Assembly (NCBI RefSeq): GCF_033366695.1
Contig: NZ_JAOBTQ010000001.1
Coordinates: 7,378,001 to 7,442,000, forward strand
Reading direction: 5' to 3'
Source: Streptomyces sp. SCL15-4
GTDB taxonomy: Bacteria > Actinomycetota > Actinomycetes > Streptomycetales > Streptomycetaceae
Length of the DNA stretch: 64,000 nt
The position numbers were made by a program, and so were the translations under genes. Positions within the stretch are counted from its first letter, which is position 1. Each line of letters begins with the position of its first letter. Below are positions 17,982 to 28,103 of the stretch, piece by piece. The notes below the pieces were generated by a model. That model worked only from the letters and a program-made list of their open reading frames with translations, made no database searches and was not told the origin of the DNA.

Positions 17982-18398
17982 TCAGCGCGGCGACGCCCCG
18001 GCCGGTCCTTCTCCGGCCGGGGCGTACTGCGCCAGGCCGTACCCGAAGGACCAGTCGGCGTCGCCGTTCTCGGTCAGGGTGACCAGCACGTTGCGCGGCT
18101 CGGTGCCGGTGCGCTCGTGCACCAGCTCGGCGATCCGCCGGTACATCGCGCGCTTGCGGTCCGCGTCCCGTCCGGCCCGCAGGGTGATCGCGACGAAGAC
18201 GGCCGAGTCGTCCCGCGGGATGCCCGGGTAGTCGCCGTGGCGCAGGGTGCTGCCCGCTCCGTCGTGGCCGGTCAGCACCTGGAAGCGGTCCTCCGGCGGC
18301 ACGCCGAGCGTCTCCACCAGGGCGTCCTGGACGGCCTGGCCGAGCGCGGCGAGGCGGGCGGGGTCGGTGCCGAGCGTGTCGATGCGGACGAAGGGCAT
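17982..18398 (-). CDS. Tautomerase-family protein (4-OT/MIF superfamily)
   Basis: 138 residues starting MPFVRIDTL, so Met removal would expose the catalytic Pro1 that defines the tautomerase superfamily; this also fixes the start at 18398, with GAAAGGACACC upstream. The rest (AMYRRIAELVHERTGTEPRNVLVTLTE, in part) matches the second beta-alpha-beta unit of the fused, longer members. It is divergent from the old-yellow-enzyme gene and may share its operators at 18442-18487. Confidence 0.85.
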   Translation of the reverse strand: MPFVRIDTLGTDPARLAALGQAVQDALVETLGVPPEDRFQVLTGHDGAGSTLRHGDYPGIPRDDSAVFVAITLRAGRDADRKRAMYRRIAELVHERTGTEPRNVLVTLTENGDADWSFGYGLAQYAPAGEGPAGASPR

Positions 18399-18439
18399 GG
18401 CGGAGGTGTCCTTTCGGGCGGCGGATAGGTCGCACCTGA

Positions 18440-20560
<2,121 letters not shown>

Positions 20561-20591
20561 GGGCCGGGGCGTCCCTCCCTAGGATGAGCCC

Positions 20592-21158
20592 ATGTCACTC
20601 CCGCACGCGATCCTCACCGCCCTGCTGGAAAAGCCGTCGTCGGGACTGGAACTGACCCGCCGGTTCGACAAGTCGATCGGCTACTTCTGGTCCGCGACGC
20701 ACCAGCAGATCTATCGCGAGCTGGGAAAGCTGGAGGCCGACGGGCTCATCCGCACGCTGCCGGCCGAGCAGCCGGCCCGCGGCCAGAAGAAGCGCTACGA
20801 GGTGCTGCCCGCGGGCCGGGCCGAACTGGCCCGCTGGACCGCCGCCGCGCAGGAGCCGAAGCCGCAGCGGGACGTGCTGCTGCTGCGGCTGCGCGCGGCG
20901 GCCGTGGTCGGCACCGCGGGCCTGGAGGCCGATCTGCGCCGCCATCTGGAGCTGCACCGGCGGCAGCTGGAGGAGTACCGGGAGATCGAGAAGCGCGACT
21001 TCCCGCCGGACCGGGACACCCCGCAGGACCGGCTGCGCCACCTGGTCCTGCGGGCCGGGATCGACCTGGAGACCTTCTGGACCCAGTGGCTCGCCCACGC
21101 CCTGGCGGAGTTCGCGGAACTGCCGGGGGAGGGGCGCGAGGCCGACGGGGCACGGTGA
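20592..21158 (+). CDS. PadR-family transcriptional regulator
   Basis: 188 residues: N-terminal winged helix (SLPHAILTALLEKPSSGLEL, SATHQQIYRELGKLEADGLI) and a helical C-terminal dimerisation region typical of PadR-s1/Vir_act_alpha_C proteins. PadR proteins repress detoxification or aromatic-acid genes and release DNA on ligand binding. It lies 31 bp after the flavoprotein gene, probably in one transcript, and likely binds the palindromes at 18442-18487. Confidence 0.9.
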   Translation: MSLPHAILTALLEKPSSGLELTRRFDKSIGYFWSATHQQIYRELGKLEADGLIRTLPAEQPARGQKKRYEVLPAGRAELARWTAAAQEPKPQRDVLLLRLRAAAVVGTAGLEADLRRHLELHRRQLEEYREIEKRDFPPDRDTPQDRLRHLVLRAGIDLETFWTQWLAHALAEFAELPGEGREADGAR

Positions 21159-21231
21159 CGGTTCCGCGCGGCGCCGGGCCGCGAAGCCACCGGTACGGCG
21201 GTGCGCGAACGCCTCCCGGACGGCCGCCCGC

Positions 21232-21804
21232 TCAGAGCCGGTACGGCCCGGAGCGGCGGCGCAGGAACCAGCCGGTGGCGAGGAGCCCGGCGCCGACCAG
21301 GGCCGCGCCGACGCCGAGGGTCAGCGGGCCGTAGTCGCGGGCGGCGCCGCCGAGGCCGCCCATCACGCCCCGGGACGGGGCCGGGCTGGTGGTCGCCGAG
21401 ATCGTCGGCCGGGTCGGGACGGCGGGCGCGGGCCGGGTCGGGACGGCCGACGCGGAGACGATCACCGACTGGCTGCCCGCGGTGGTGCCGCTGGAGCAGA
21501 GCACGACCACGGTGTAGGTGCCCGGGCTGACCCCCGTCCAGGCCGCGGACTGGCTGACGGACGTACCGGACAGGGCCACCTGCCGGCCCTGGGAGAAGTT
21601 CGCCTGGCGGCTGGTGAGCAGGGCCGCGGTGCCCCAGCCGCCGTTGATCTGGGTGCACGCGCTGGTGACCACCGAGACCGTGGAGCCGGTGGTGCTGACC
21701 GAGATGCCCGAGGCCGCGGCGGTCGGCCCGGCGAGCGCGGCCGGGAGCGCGGCGGCGGCCGCGAGGGTCAGGCCGGAGCGGAGCAGGAGTCGCGAGTTGT
21801 CCAT
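21232..21804 (-). CDS. Secreted, C-terminally anchored Ser/Thr-rich protein
   Basis: 190 residues: signal peptide to about residue 33, a small beta-rich region with repeated SVSTTGSTVSVV and SGTTAGSQSVIV stretches and two Cys, a Pro/Thr linker with VPTRPAPAVPTRP, and a C-terminal hydrophobic span followed by RRRSGPYRL. No LPxTG-type sortase motif is seen, so the anchor is probably a plain transmembrane helix. ATG 21804 follows GGAGGC. Function unknown. Confidence 0.72.
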   Translation of the reverse strand: MDNSRLLLRSGLTLAAAAALPAALAGPTAAASGISVSTTGSTVSVVTSACTQINGGWGTAALLTSRQANFSQGRQVALSGTSVSQSAAWTGVSPGTYTVVVLCSSGTTAGSQSVIVSASAVPTRPAPAVPTRPTISATTSPAPSRGVMGGLGGAARDYGPLTLGVGAALVGAGLLATGWFLRRRSGPYRL

Positions 21805-22014
21805 GGACGGGCCTCCGGCGGCACGGTCGGCGGTACGTCCCATGCGCCGCCGGGGGTCGGGAAGCGCCCGTGCTGCCTCAACCGCAGCCAACGCCCCGCC
21901 GGGCACGCCCGCACCCGGGGCGGCCCGATCAGGTGACGGCCGGATGGCCGCGCCAGGTCCCTGGAGGACGCCGAGGACGACGCGGGGCGCGCGGAGCGGC
22001 GGCCGGCGTGCCCG

Positions 22015-22986
22015 TCAGGCGCCCGTGGTCACCGTCCGCTCCGGGGACCAGCCGCCCCAGGTGCCGTCCGGCAGCCGGCCCCGCAGCCGCACCCGGTGTT
22101 CCTCCCCGGCGGCGGTGCCCACGTAGAAGCTGTGGTGCGCCCGGCCGCGCGGCGGGGCGCCGCCCCAGACCAGCGAGGTGGCCGCGGTGCCGTCCAGCCG
22201 GATCTGGTACTCGGTGATCACCCCGTCCGCGTGCGGCGGGTCCCAGGCGAGGTCGACGTAGTAGGCGCCGTCCGCACGGTGGGTGGCGGCGGTGAAGGCG
22301 GTGGGCGCGGTGTCCCGGCCGTCGTCGCCGCCCGGCGTGGTCAGACGGACCGGCGTGCCGGCGGGGGAGAGGTTGTCGGCGGCGTCCCGGGCCCGCACCG
22401 TGAAGACGTAAGCGGTGCCGGGCCGCAGACCCGTGACGACGGCGGCGGTCTGGTTCCCGCCGACGCTGTGGATCTTCACACCGCTCTGGAACACGTCGTA
22501 CGACGACACGCCCCGGTCGTCCCGGGACGCGCCCCAGGACAGCTGGACGGCCCGGCTGCCCACGGGCCGCCCGGCGGTCGTCCCCGGCCGGGTCGGAGCC
22601 GAGCGGTCCGCCGCCGTCACGGCCGGGGTCCGCGCCCGCACCGACCGGCTCGGCGGACCCAGCCGGCCCTCGGCGTCCCGGGCCCGCACGGTGAACGCGT
22701 ACAGGGTGGACGGCCTGAGCCTGGTGACGTCCACCATGTGCTGTGCGCCAGGTACCTCGGCCACCTTTGTGGTGTCCCGGTACACCTCGTAGGTGCGGAC
22801 CCCGGCGCCGGCGGGGGCCGCGTTCCACATCACGTGCACGCTCGTGGCGCTGCCCGCCGCCGCGGTGACCCCGACGGGAGCGCCCGGTATCCGGCCGTCG
22901 CCGTCGTCCGCCCGGTTCCAGCCGCAGGACGCGACCAGCAGCACGGCCCCGCAGACCACCGCAAGCGGAAAGGGAACGCGTCGCAC
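22015..22986 (-). CDS. Lipoprotein with three fibronectin type III domains
   Basis: 323 residues. Signal with lipobox VASC (Cys21) followed by three FnIII modules (about 35-120, 130-220, 228-322), each with the conserved W near the start and Y-x-F/Y-x-V-R-x-R-D-A pattern. FnIII modules are frequent companions of bacterial chitinases and other polysaccharide enzymes, but there is no catalytic domain here. A chitinase-type operator-like site at 23025-23036 is 39 bp upstream. GTG start with GGGGGAGGG upstream. Confidence 0.85.
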   Translation of the reverse strand: MRRVPFPLAVVCGAVLLVASCGWNRADDGDGRIPGAPVGVTAAAGSATSVHVMWNAAPAGAGVRTYEVYRDTTKVAEVPGAQHMVDVTRLRPSTLYAFTVRARDAEGRLGPPSRSVRARTPAVTAADRSAPTRPGTTAGRPVGSRAVQLSWGASRDDRGVSSYDVFQSGVKIHSVGGNQTAAVVTGLRPGTAYVFTVRARDAADNLSPAGTPVRLTTPGGDDGRDTAPTAFTAATHRADGAYYVDLAWDPPHADGVITEYQIRLDGTAATSLVWGGAPPRGRAHHSFYVGTAAGEEHRVRLRGRLPDGTWGGWSPERTVTTGA

Positions 22987-23024
22987 GGCACTGCCCTCCC
23001 CCGGACGGCCCAGACATCACCTAA

Positions 23025-23036
23025 AGGTCCGGACCA
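23025..23036. promoter_or_regulatory. Chitinase-box/dre-like palindrome
   Basis: AGGTCCGGACCA is one base away from the 12-bp repeat TGGTCCAGACCT (read on the other strand) known from Streptomyces chitinase promoters, and is followed by AATAG as those copies often are by AAT. It sits 39-50 bp upstream of the FnIII lipoprotein start and 410 bp upstream of the chitosanase start. Only one copy was found, whereas chitinase promoters usually have two. Confidence 0.45.
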
Positions 23037-23039
23037 ATA

Positions 23040-23445
23040 GTGGCCCGGCCGGTGTGGCCGCAGCAAGGGGGCCGCGTTGGTGACCATCCGCCGCGATTAC
23101 GTATGCTGAAGCTTCCTACGGCCGAACTGCCCTCAGAAGCAGGGGAGTTCACGCCTGTGGCGCGGACACGCTGTCGTCGCCGATCCCGCGCCGGCGCGGG
23201 CGGCCGGGAGATCCGGACCGTGCACCCGGTCCGGATCCCCGGCCCCTGTCGTCCCTCCCGCCTTTCCCGGCGCCGCAGCCCCTCCGTCCCCTGACAGAGT
23301 GTCAGCCGCGTGCTCCATCCGGCCCCTTCACGGCGCACCCCGTGGCCGGGCGCCCAAGATCACATCACAGTGGGGTCGGCGTCCAGGGCCACGGACAGTG
23401 GGCCGGACGTGCGCCTTTGTGTTCCCGGCGAAAGGTTCCCCCATC
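23040..23445. other. Intergenic region with a strong stem-loop
   Basis: 406 bp between the divergent FnIII lipoprotein and chitosanase genes; no gene seen. It holds a perfect 11-bp stem, GATCCGGACCG (23210-23220) with CGGTCCGGATC (23227-23237) and a 6-nt loop, which could act as a terminator or an mRNA leader structure for the rightward gene. Confidence 0.5.
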
Positions 23446-24304
23446 GTGCGTGTTCCGTCGCTGACCCTGGCCGCGGCCGGCGCCGCCCTGCTCGCCCCGG
23501 CGCTGCCCGCCCCGGCCACCGCCGTCGCCCGCCGAGCGGCCCGCGGCCCGCGACGAGGGCCCGGTCCCCGGCGTGGCCACGGTGCTCGACCGGGGCGCGG
23601 GCCGTGACGGCCGTGCGACCCGTGGCGGCGGTGTGGTCCGTGGCGGCGGTGTGACCCGCGACGACGACGCGGCTCCCGGCGCTGGCGCGGCCCGTGACCG
23701 GGCGACGGCCCACGACGCGGACGAGGTGACCGCCGCCCGGCTGCTGGCCCGGACCGGCCGGTGCGCCCGGGTCTCCCGGGACCGGTACCGCACCGACGCG
23801 GGCCGCCCCGCGACCGTGCCCGTCTGCGGCACCCGGGACGCCGTCTTCTGGAAGGCCGACCTGGACATCGACTGCGACGGCCGGCCCACCGCCCGCTGCA
23901 ACCGCCGCACCGACCCGGTGTTCGCCGCCGCCACCGCGGTCCAGGGGTCCGACGGCCGCCGGCTGAACGCCGAGACCCTGCCCTACATCGTCGTCCCGGC
24001 GCCCAGCCGCCGCTGGGACCACCGCAGGTCCGGCGTGCGCGGCGGCTCGGTCGCCGCCGTCGTCTACCGCGACCGGGTGCGTTACGCCGTCGTCGGCGAC
24101 ACCGGCCCGCGCGACCTCATCGGCGAGGCCTCCTACGCCACCGCGCGCGCCCTCGGCATCCGGCCCGACCCGCGCTCCGGCGGGGTGTCCTCCGGGGTGA
24201 CCTACATCGTCTTCCGCGACTCCCGGATCGGTGCCGCCGAGGACCGCGCGGCGGCGGTGGCGGAGGGGAAGCGGCTGGCCAGACGCTTCCTCGCCCGCCG
24301 CTGA
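23446..24304 (+). pseudogene. GH75 chitosanase with a frameshift after the signal peptide
   Basis: GTG 23446, 10 nt after GAAAGG, begins a good signal peptide (VRVPSLTLAAAGAALLAPAL, then PAPATA). The catalytic domain follows in the next frame: VPVCGTRDAVFWKADLDIDC, RCNRRTDP, LNAETLPYIVVP, GDTGPRDLIGEASY and SGVTYIVFRDS, all GH75 (fungal and actinomycete chitosanase) signatures including the acidic DID and Glu of GEAS. The signal frame ends at 23605-23607 and the catalytic frame is open from about 23522, so one extra base (or two missing) lies in 23520-23605. The domain itself looks intact. Could be a real inactivating mutation, a sequencing error, or ribosomal frameshifting. Between them is a Gly/Arg-rich linker. 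Confidence 0.75.
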
Positions 24305-24387
24305 CCGGCCCCGACGAAAGCCCCCGCACCACCCACCCCTGCCGGGCCCCCGCCGCACCTGCCGGCCCCCGTCGACCCTCCGGTCCC

Positions 24388-24569
24388 GTCACTTCGCCTG
24401 GCGGCGGTCGCGCTTTCTGCTGTCACTTCGCCTGGCGGCGATCGCGCCTTCCGGTGCTGTCATTTCGCCCGGCGGCGGCCGTGCCTTCCGGTCCCGTCAC
24501 CTCGCCCGGTGGTGACCGCGCCTTCCGGTGCCGTCACCTCGCCCGGTGGCGGTCACACCTTCCGATAGC
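24388..24569. repeat. Five-copy 37-bp tandem repeat
   Basis: Copies start at 24388 (34 bp), 24422, 24459, 24496 and 24533 (37 bp each), all beginning GTCAyyTCGCCyGG and mostly ending CCTTCCGGTGCC/CCC. Neighbouring copies differ by a few substitutions, more alike between adjacent units, so the array grew by duplication. The last copy contains the dhaM stop codon (24553-24555) and its last codons. A degenerate copy end (CCTCCGGTCCC) precedes the array. Not a CRISPR: no spacers. Confidence 0.85.
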
Positions 24570-24963
24570 TGTATGCCTCCGCCGCCGCGGCCTCCACCGC
24601 GTCCAGGCCGGCGCCCGCGGCGGCGGTGACCACCGCGGCCACCGCGCCCTCGACGAACGGCGCGTCCACCAGGCGGGTGCCGTCCGGCAGTTCGTCGCCC
24701 TCGGCGAGCAGCGCCTTCACCGTGAGCACCGCGCTGCCCAGGTCGGTCAGCACCGCCACGCCGGCCCCCCGGTCCACCGAGGCCGCCGCGGCGGAGATCA
24801 GCTCGGCGCTGGTGCCGAGCCCGCCGCCCTCGGTGCCGCCCGCCGCGGCCACCGGCACCCCGGCCGCCCCGCCCGCCAGGCCCTTCGCCAGTTCGGCGAC
24901 GGCCGCGGCCACCTGCGCGCTGTGCGACACCAGCACGATCCCGACCGGATTGTCCTCACTCAC
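24553..24963 (-). CDS. dhaM: DhaM, PTS EIIA-type phosphotransferase of dihydroxyacetone kinase
   Basis: Passes phosphate from the PTS phosphocarrier HPr to ADP bound on DhaL. The 136-residue protein is a lone EIIA-Man domain; the phospho-accepting histidine is His14 in VLVSHSAQVA, and GTEGGGLGTS and VLTDLGSAVLT follow as in the family. Unlike E. coli DhaM it has no HPr or EI-like domains, the usual Gram-positive form. Start overlaps the dhaL stop by 8 bp. Its final codons and stop lie in the last unit of a tandem repeat, so the C-terminus may have been remodelled. Confidence 0.92.
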   Translation of the reverse strand: MSEDNPVGIVLVSHSAQVAAAVAELAKGLAGGAAGVPVAAAGGTEGGGLGTSAELISAAAASVDRGAGVAVLTDLGSAVLTVKALLAEGDELPDGTRLVDAPFVEGAVAAVVTAAAGAGLDAVEAAAAEAYSYRKV

Positions 24964-25564
24964 CGTCCGCCTCCGCCGTCTCGGCCAGCGCCGCGATCAG
25001 CAGCGCCGACGAGGTCGCCCCCGGGTCCTGGTGACCGATGCTGCGCTCGCCCAGGTAACTCGCCCGGCCCTTGCGGGCCCGCAACGGCACGGTGGCCGCC
25101 GCGCCCTCCTCCGCGGCGGTCCGCGCGGCGGCGAAGCCCGTGCCGAGCGCGTCCACGGCCGGCACCAGGGCGTCGATCATGGTCTTGTCGCCGGGCGCCG
25201 CGCCGCCGAGCGCCATCACCGCCTCCACACCCGCGCGCAGCGCCTCGGCCAGCTGCTCCACGCCGACCTCTGCGGCGTCGCCGAGCGCCTTGCCGGTCCG
25301 GCGCAGCAGAGTGCCGTACAGCGGACCGGAGGCCCCGCCGACCGTCGATATCAACTGCCGTCCGGCGAGTATCAGGACACCGCCCGGGGTGTCCGGCGTC
25401 TCCTTCTCCAGGGCCGTGGCCACGGCGGTGAATCCGCGCCGCAGATTGCTGCCGTGGTCGGCGTCCCCGATGGCCGAGTCGAGGGCGGTGAGCCGCTCGG
25501 CCTCCCGGCCGACGGACGCGGTCGCCGTCGTCATCCAACGGCGGAAGAAATCGGCGTCGTGCAC
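24956..25564 (-). CDS. dhaL: DhaL, ADP-binding subunit of dihydroxyacetone kinase
   Basis: Holds ADP/ATP as a cofactor and phosphorylates dihydroxyacetone bound to DhaK. The Mg-binding motif is GDADHGSN (33-40), with STVGGASGPLYGTLL and GDKTMIDALVPA as in DhaL. 202 residues from the GTG at 25564, which has AGGAG upstream; an upstream open extension has no ribosome site. Middle gene of a three-gene operon. Confidence 0.92.
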   Translation of the reverse strand: MHDADFFRRWMTTATASVGREAERLTALDSAIGDADHGSNLRRGFTAVATALEKETPDTPGGVLILAGRQLISTVGGASGPLYGTLLRRTGKALGDAAEVGVEQLAEALRAGVEAVMALGGAAPGDKTMIDALVPAVDALGTGFAAARTAAEEGAAATVPLRARKGRASYLGERSIGHQDPGATSSALLIAALAETAEADGE

Positions 25565-25635
25565 TGGAACTCCTAGCGTGACAGGGCCGTTGACCGTGCG
25601 GCCGGGGTGGTGGCGCGGGCGGTACGCACGGGCGT

Positions 25636-26628
25636 TCACATGCCCCAGCGCAGGGCCGGGGTCTTCACCGGTGCGTCCCACAACCGCAGCAGCTCCTCGT
25701 CCACCTGACACAGCGTCACCGAGACGCCCGCCATGTCCAGGGAGGTGACGTAATTGCCGACGAGGGTGCGGGCCACGGCGACACCGCGTTCGCGCAAGAT
25801 GCGCTGCACCTCGGCGTTGAACCCGTACAGCTCCAGCAGCGGGGTCGCGCCCATGCCGTTGACCAGCACCAGGACGGGACCGCGCGGCGGCAGGTCCGTC
25901 AGGACGGCGTCGACCGCGAAGTCGGCGATCTCCCCGGAGGTCATCATCGGCCGCCGCTCCCGGCCCGGCTCGCCGTGGATGCCGATGCCCAACTCCAGTT
26001 CGCCGTCCGGCAGGTCGAAGGTGGGGCTGCCCTTCGCCGGGGTCGTACAGGCGCTGAGGGCCACGCCGAAGCTGCGGGAGTTGTCGTTGACCCGGCGGCC
26101 GATGGACTCCACCTGCTCCAGCGGCCGGCCCTCGGCCGCGGCGGCGCCCGCGATCTTCTCCACGAACAGCGTCGCGCCCGTACCCCGCCGGCCGGCCGTG
26201 TAGAGGCTGTCGGTGACCGCCACGTCGTCGTCGACGAGCACCTTGGCGACCTGGATGCCCTCGTCCTCGGCCAGCTCGGCCGCCATGTCGAAGTTCAGCA
26301 CGTCACCGGTGTAGTTCTTCACGACGAACAGGACGCCCGCGCCGCTGTCCACGGCCGCGGCGGCGCGCGCCATCTGGTCCGGCACCGGGGAGGTGAAAAC
26401 CTCTCCCGGACAGGCGGCGGAGAGCATTCCCGGGCCGACGAAGCCGCCGTGCAGCGGCTCGTGCCCGGAGCCGCCGCCCGACACCAGCGCGACCTGCCCG
26501 GCCACGGGGGCGTCGCGGCGGACGATCACCCGCTTCTCCACGTCCACGTTCAGATCGGGATGCGCGGCGGCCAGACCCCGCAGCGCGTCCGCCACGACCG
26601 TCTCCGGTACGTTGATGAGCATCCTCAT
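25636..26628 (-). CDS. dhaK: DhaK, dihydroxyacetone-binding kinase subunit
   Basis: Binds dihydroxyacetone as a hemiaminal on a histidine: the residue is His218 in LGIGIHGEPG, the same number as in E. coli. GGGSGHEPLHGG (51-62), VKNYTGDVLNFD and CTTPAKGS are all present. 330 residues, the length of PTS-linked DhaK rather than the ATP-dependent fused kinase. ATG 26628 follows GAGGAG. First gene of dhaKLM, feeding dihydroxyacetone phosphate into glycolysis. Gap to dhaL is 71 bp. Confidence 0.94.
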   Translation of the reverse strand: MRMLINVPETVVADALRGLAAAHPDLNVDVEKRVIVRRDAPVAGQVALVSGGGSGHEPLHGGFVGPGMLSAACPGEVFTSPVPDQMARAAAAVDSGAGVLFVVKNYTGDVLNFDMAAELAEDEGIQVAKVLVDDDVAVTDSLYTAGRRGTGATLFVEKIAGAAAAEGRPLEQVESIGRRVNDNSRSFGVALSACTTPAKGSPTFDLPDGELELGIGIHGEPGRERRPMMTSGEIADFAVDAVLTDLPPRGPVLVLVNGMGATPLLELYGFNAEVQRILRERGVAVARTLVGNYVTSLDMAGVSVTLCQVDEELLRLWDAPVKTPALRWGM

Positions 26629-26695
26629 GGGTGTCTCCTCGCGAACTCTCATGGTCGTGCGGTGGCGAGGTCAGTCGCCTGTCCTGTCTGTTGGA

Positions 26696-26723
26696 AGTAT
26701 CGACCTTGCGGTGGTGCAGGTCA
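26696..26723 (-). promoter_or_regulatory. Candidate dhaKLM promoter
   Basis: Read on the minus strand, TGACCT (26718-26723), a 16-bp spacer and GATACT (26696-26701) form a plausible housekeeping promoter, placing the transcript start about 60 nt upstream of the dhaK ATG. No operator palindrome was seen nearby. Confidence 0.35.
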
Positions 26724-26844
26724 CGTGCGGCCGTACGGCTTCACGGTGCGTGGCGACCCGCTCACCGAAGGTGCGCGCCGCGGACCGCCGTACCCGGGGC
26801 GGCTCGGTACGGCCGCCCCGGCCGAAGCGGAGGGCCGCGCGTTT

Positions 26845-27849
26845 CTAATGGGCTTGCGGGGGCGGGATCAGCTCGATCAGGAAATCCTGGTCGGCGGCGC
26901 CGGAGCAGCGGCCCTGGACGACTTCCGCGCCGTCGCCGGTGTCCTGGTCGCGCAGGCTCAGACACTGGCCGGTGACCACGGGACGGATGCGGAACCGCTC
27001 CGCGGCGGGCGGGCCGAACGGCTCGACGCGGAATCGCTGGGCCCGGTCGTCGTCGGCGCAGTCGTCACGGGGTTCGAGGAGGTCGCGGCCGGGCCCGTCC
27101 CGCAGGACGGTGAGGCAGCCGATGCCGAACCGCGGATGGTGCCACTGGATCTGCACGATGTCCTTGGCCAGCGGTTCGAGGAACACATGCGGCAGGGCGG
27201 CCTTCGCGCACGGGCGTTGGGCGGCGACGGCGGTCTTGTAGTGGCCGCGGCGATCCCTGCCCTCGGTGAGGCAGAGCCCGGGGGTGCGGGCGGGGTGGAT
27301 GCGTGCCCAGCTGCCCACGGCCAGGATGCGCAGCCCGGACACCGGCATCGCGGGCGGGGCGGTCGGTGGTGCGGAGGTGTCGAACAGGCTGCCGGCACCG
27401 AGCGTGGCGGCGATCCCGAGAGCCGCGGCGACCACCGGGCCGGCCGCCCGGCGCACTCGCGGAGCGCGCGCCGGGAGGGGCCCGCCGGGTGTGGAGGCCC
27501 GGCTGCCGCCGCGGCCGGTCCTGCCGCTCGCCGGCGCGGGGGCGCCGGTGGCGATGCGGCGGCGGACCTCGAGCCACCGGTGTGCTTCCTCCTCGCCGAG
27601 GCCGCACGCGCGGGTGAAGGCGTCGACGAACCGTTCGCGCGGAAGTCCCGTACGGCCGAGGGTCGTTGCGATGGTGCTGGCCGGGAGCGCGTCCCCGCGG
27701 GCGGTGGCCTTGGCCTCCAGCTGACGGTAGGTCAGTCCCGACCACGTCCGTAGTGCCTTCAGCGCCGCGGTGAACTCGGCCGGGGTGCCGGCCTCCGCCG
27801 GCTGTGGTGCGTTCACCGGTCCGGCTGTGCCGCCTCCTGTCTGGCTCAT
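26845..27849 (-). CDS. HTH-domain membrane protein with an extracytoplasmic beta-trefoil-like domain
   Basis: 334 residues: a helix-turn-helix-like region (about 20-95: FTAALKALRTWSGLTYRQLE, ASTIATTLGR) of the Streptomyces XRE-type family, an Ala/Arg linker, one membrane helix (about 138-156) and an external domain with repeated QW-like blocks (VQIQWHHPRFGIGCLTV, AERFRIRPVVTGQCLSLRD, GRCSGAADQDFLIELI), resembling a ricin-type beta-trefoil. It may couple outside carbohydrate sensing to inside regulation. Divergent from the phospholipase gene. Confidence 0.65.
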   Translation of the reverse strand: MSQTGGGTAGPVNAPQPAEAGTPAEFTAALKALRTWSGLTYRQLEAKATARGDALPASTIATTLGRTGLPRERFVDAFTRACGLGEEEAHRWLEVRRRIATGAPAPASGRTGRGGSRASTPGGPLPARAPRVRRAAGPVVAAALGIAATLGAGSLFDTSAPPTAPPAMPVSGLRILAVGSWARIHPARTPGLCLTEGRDRRGHYKTAVAAQRPCAKAALPHVFLEPLAKDIVQIQWHHPRFGIGCLTVLRDGPGRDLLEPRDDCADDDRAQRFRVEPFGPPAAERFRIRPVVTGQCLSLRDQDTGDGAEVVQGRCSGAADQDFLIELIPPPQAH

Positions 27850-28003
27850 TGCCTCAGCATGGCGCTGCCGGCGGCGACCGGGTGACAGCCAAACCGGCCT
27901 CGGGCGAGTGCGCGCGAAACGTGATGTGGTTCGTTCCGGCTCGCCCGCGGCGTGCCGAGGCGGCCGGTGGTGGCGACCGCTCGAATTCAGCCAAGATTCA
28001 ACC

Positions 28004-28049
28004 GTTCAGGTCAACTCCGTTGCGTCCTCGTAGTGTTCAGGCGTCAACT
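28004..28049 (+). repeat. Direct repeats upstream of phospholipase A2
   Basis: GTTCAGGTCAACT (28004-28016) and GTTCAGGCGTCAACT (28035-28049) are near-identical with start points 31 bp apart, about three helical turns, and 55-100 bp upstream of the phospholipase ATG. They contain GTTCA as PHO boxes do, but lack the 11-bp spacing of Streptomyces PhoP sites. Possible activator site. Confidence 0.35.
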
Positions 28050-28103
28050 TCCTTGTCATGTACCTGCGGCTCAGGGTGGGCCGCAGCCTCGTGGAGGTGT
28101 GGG

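Noticed and set aside
24388..24569. Tandem repeat considered as CRISPR
   Set aside because: Units follow each other directly with no spacers and no cas genes; a minisatellite fits.
28004..28049. PHO box
   Set aside because: GTTCA units are not spaced by 11 bp as in Streptomyces PhoP sites.
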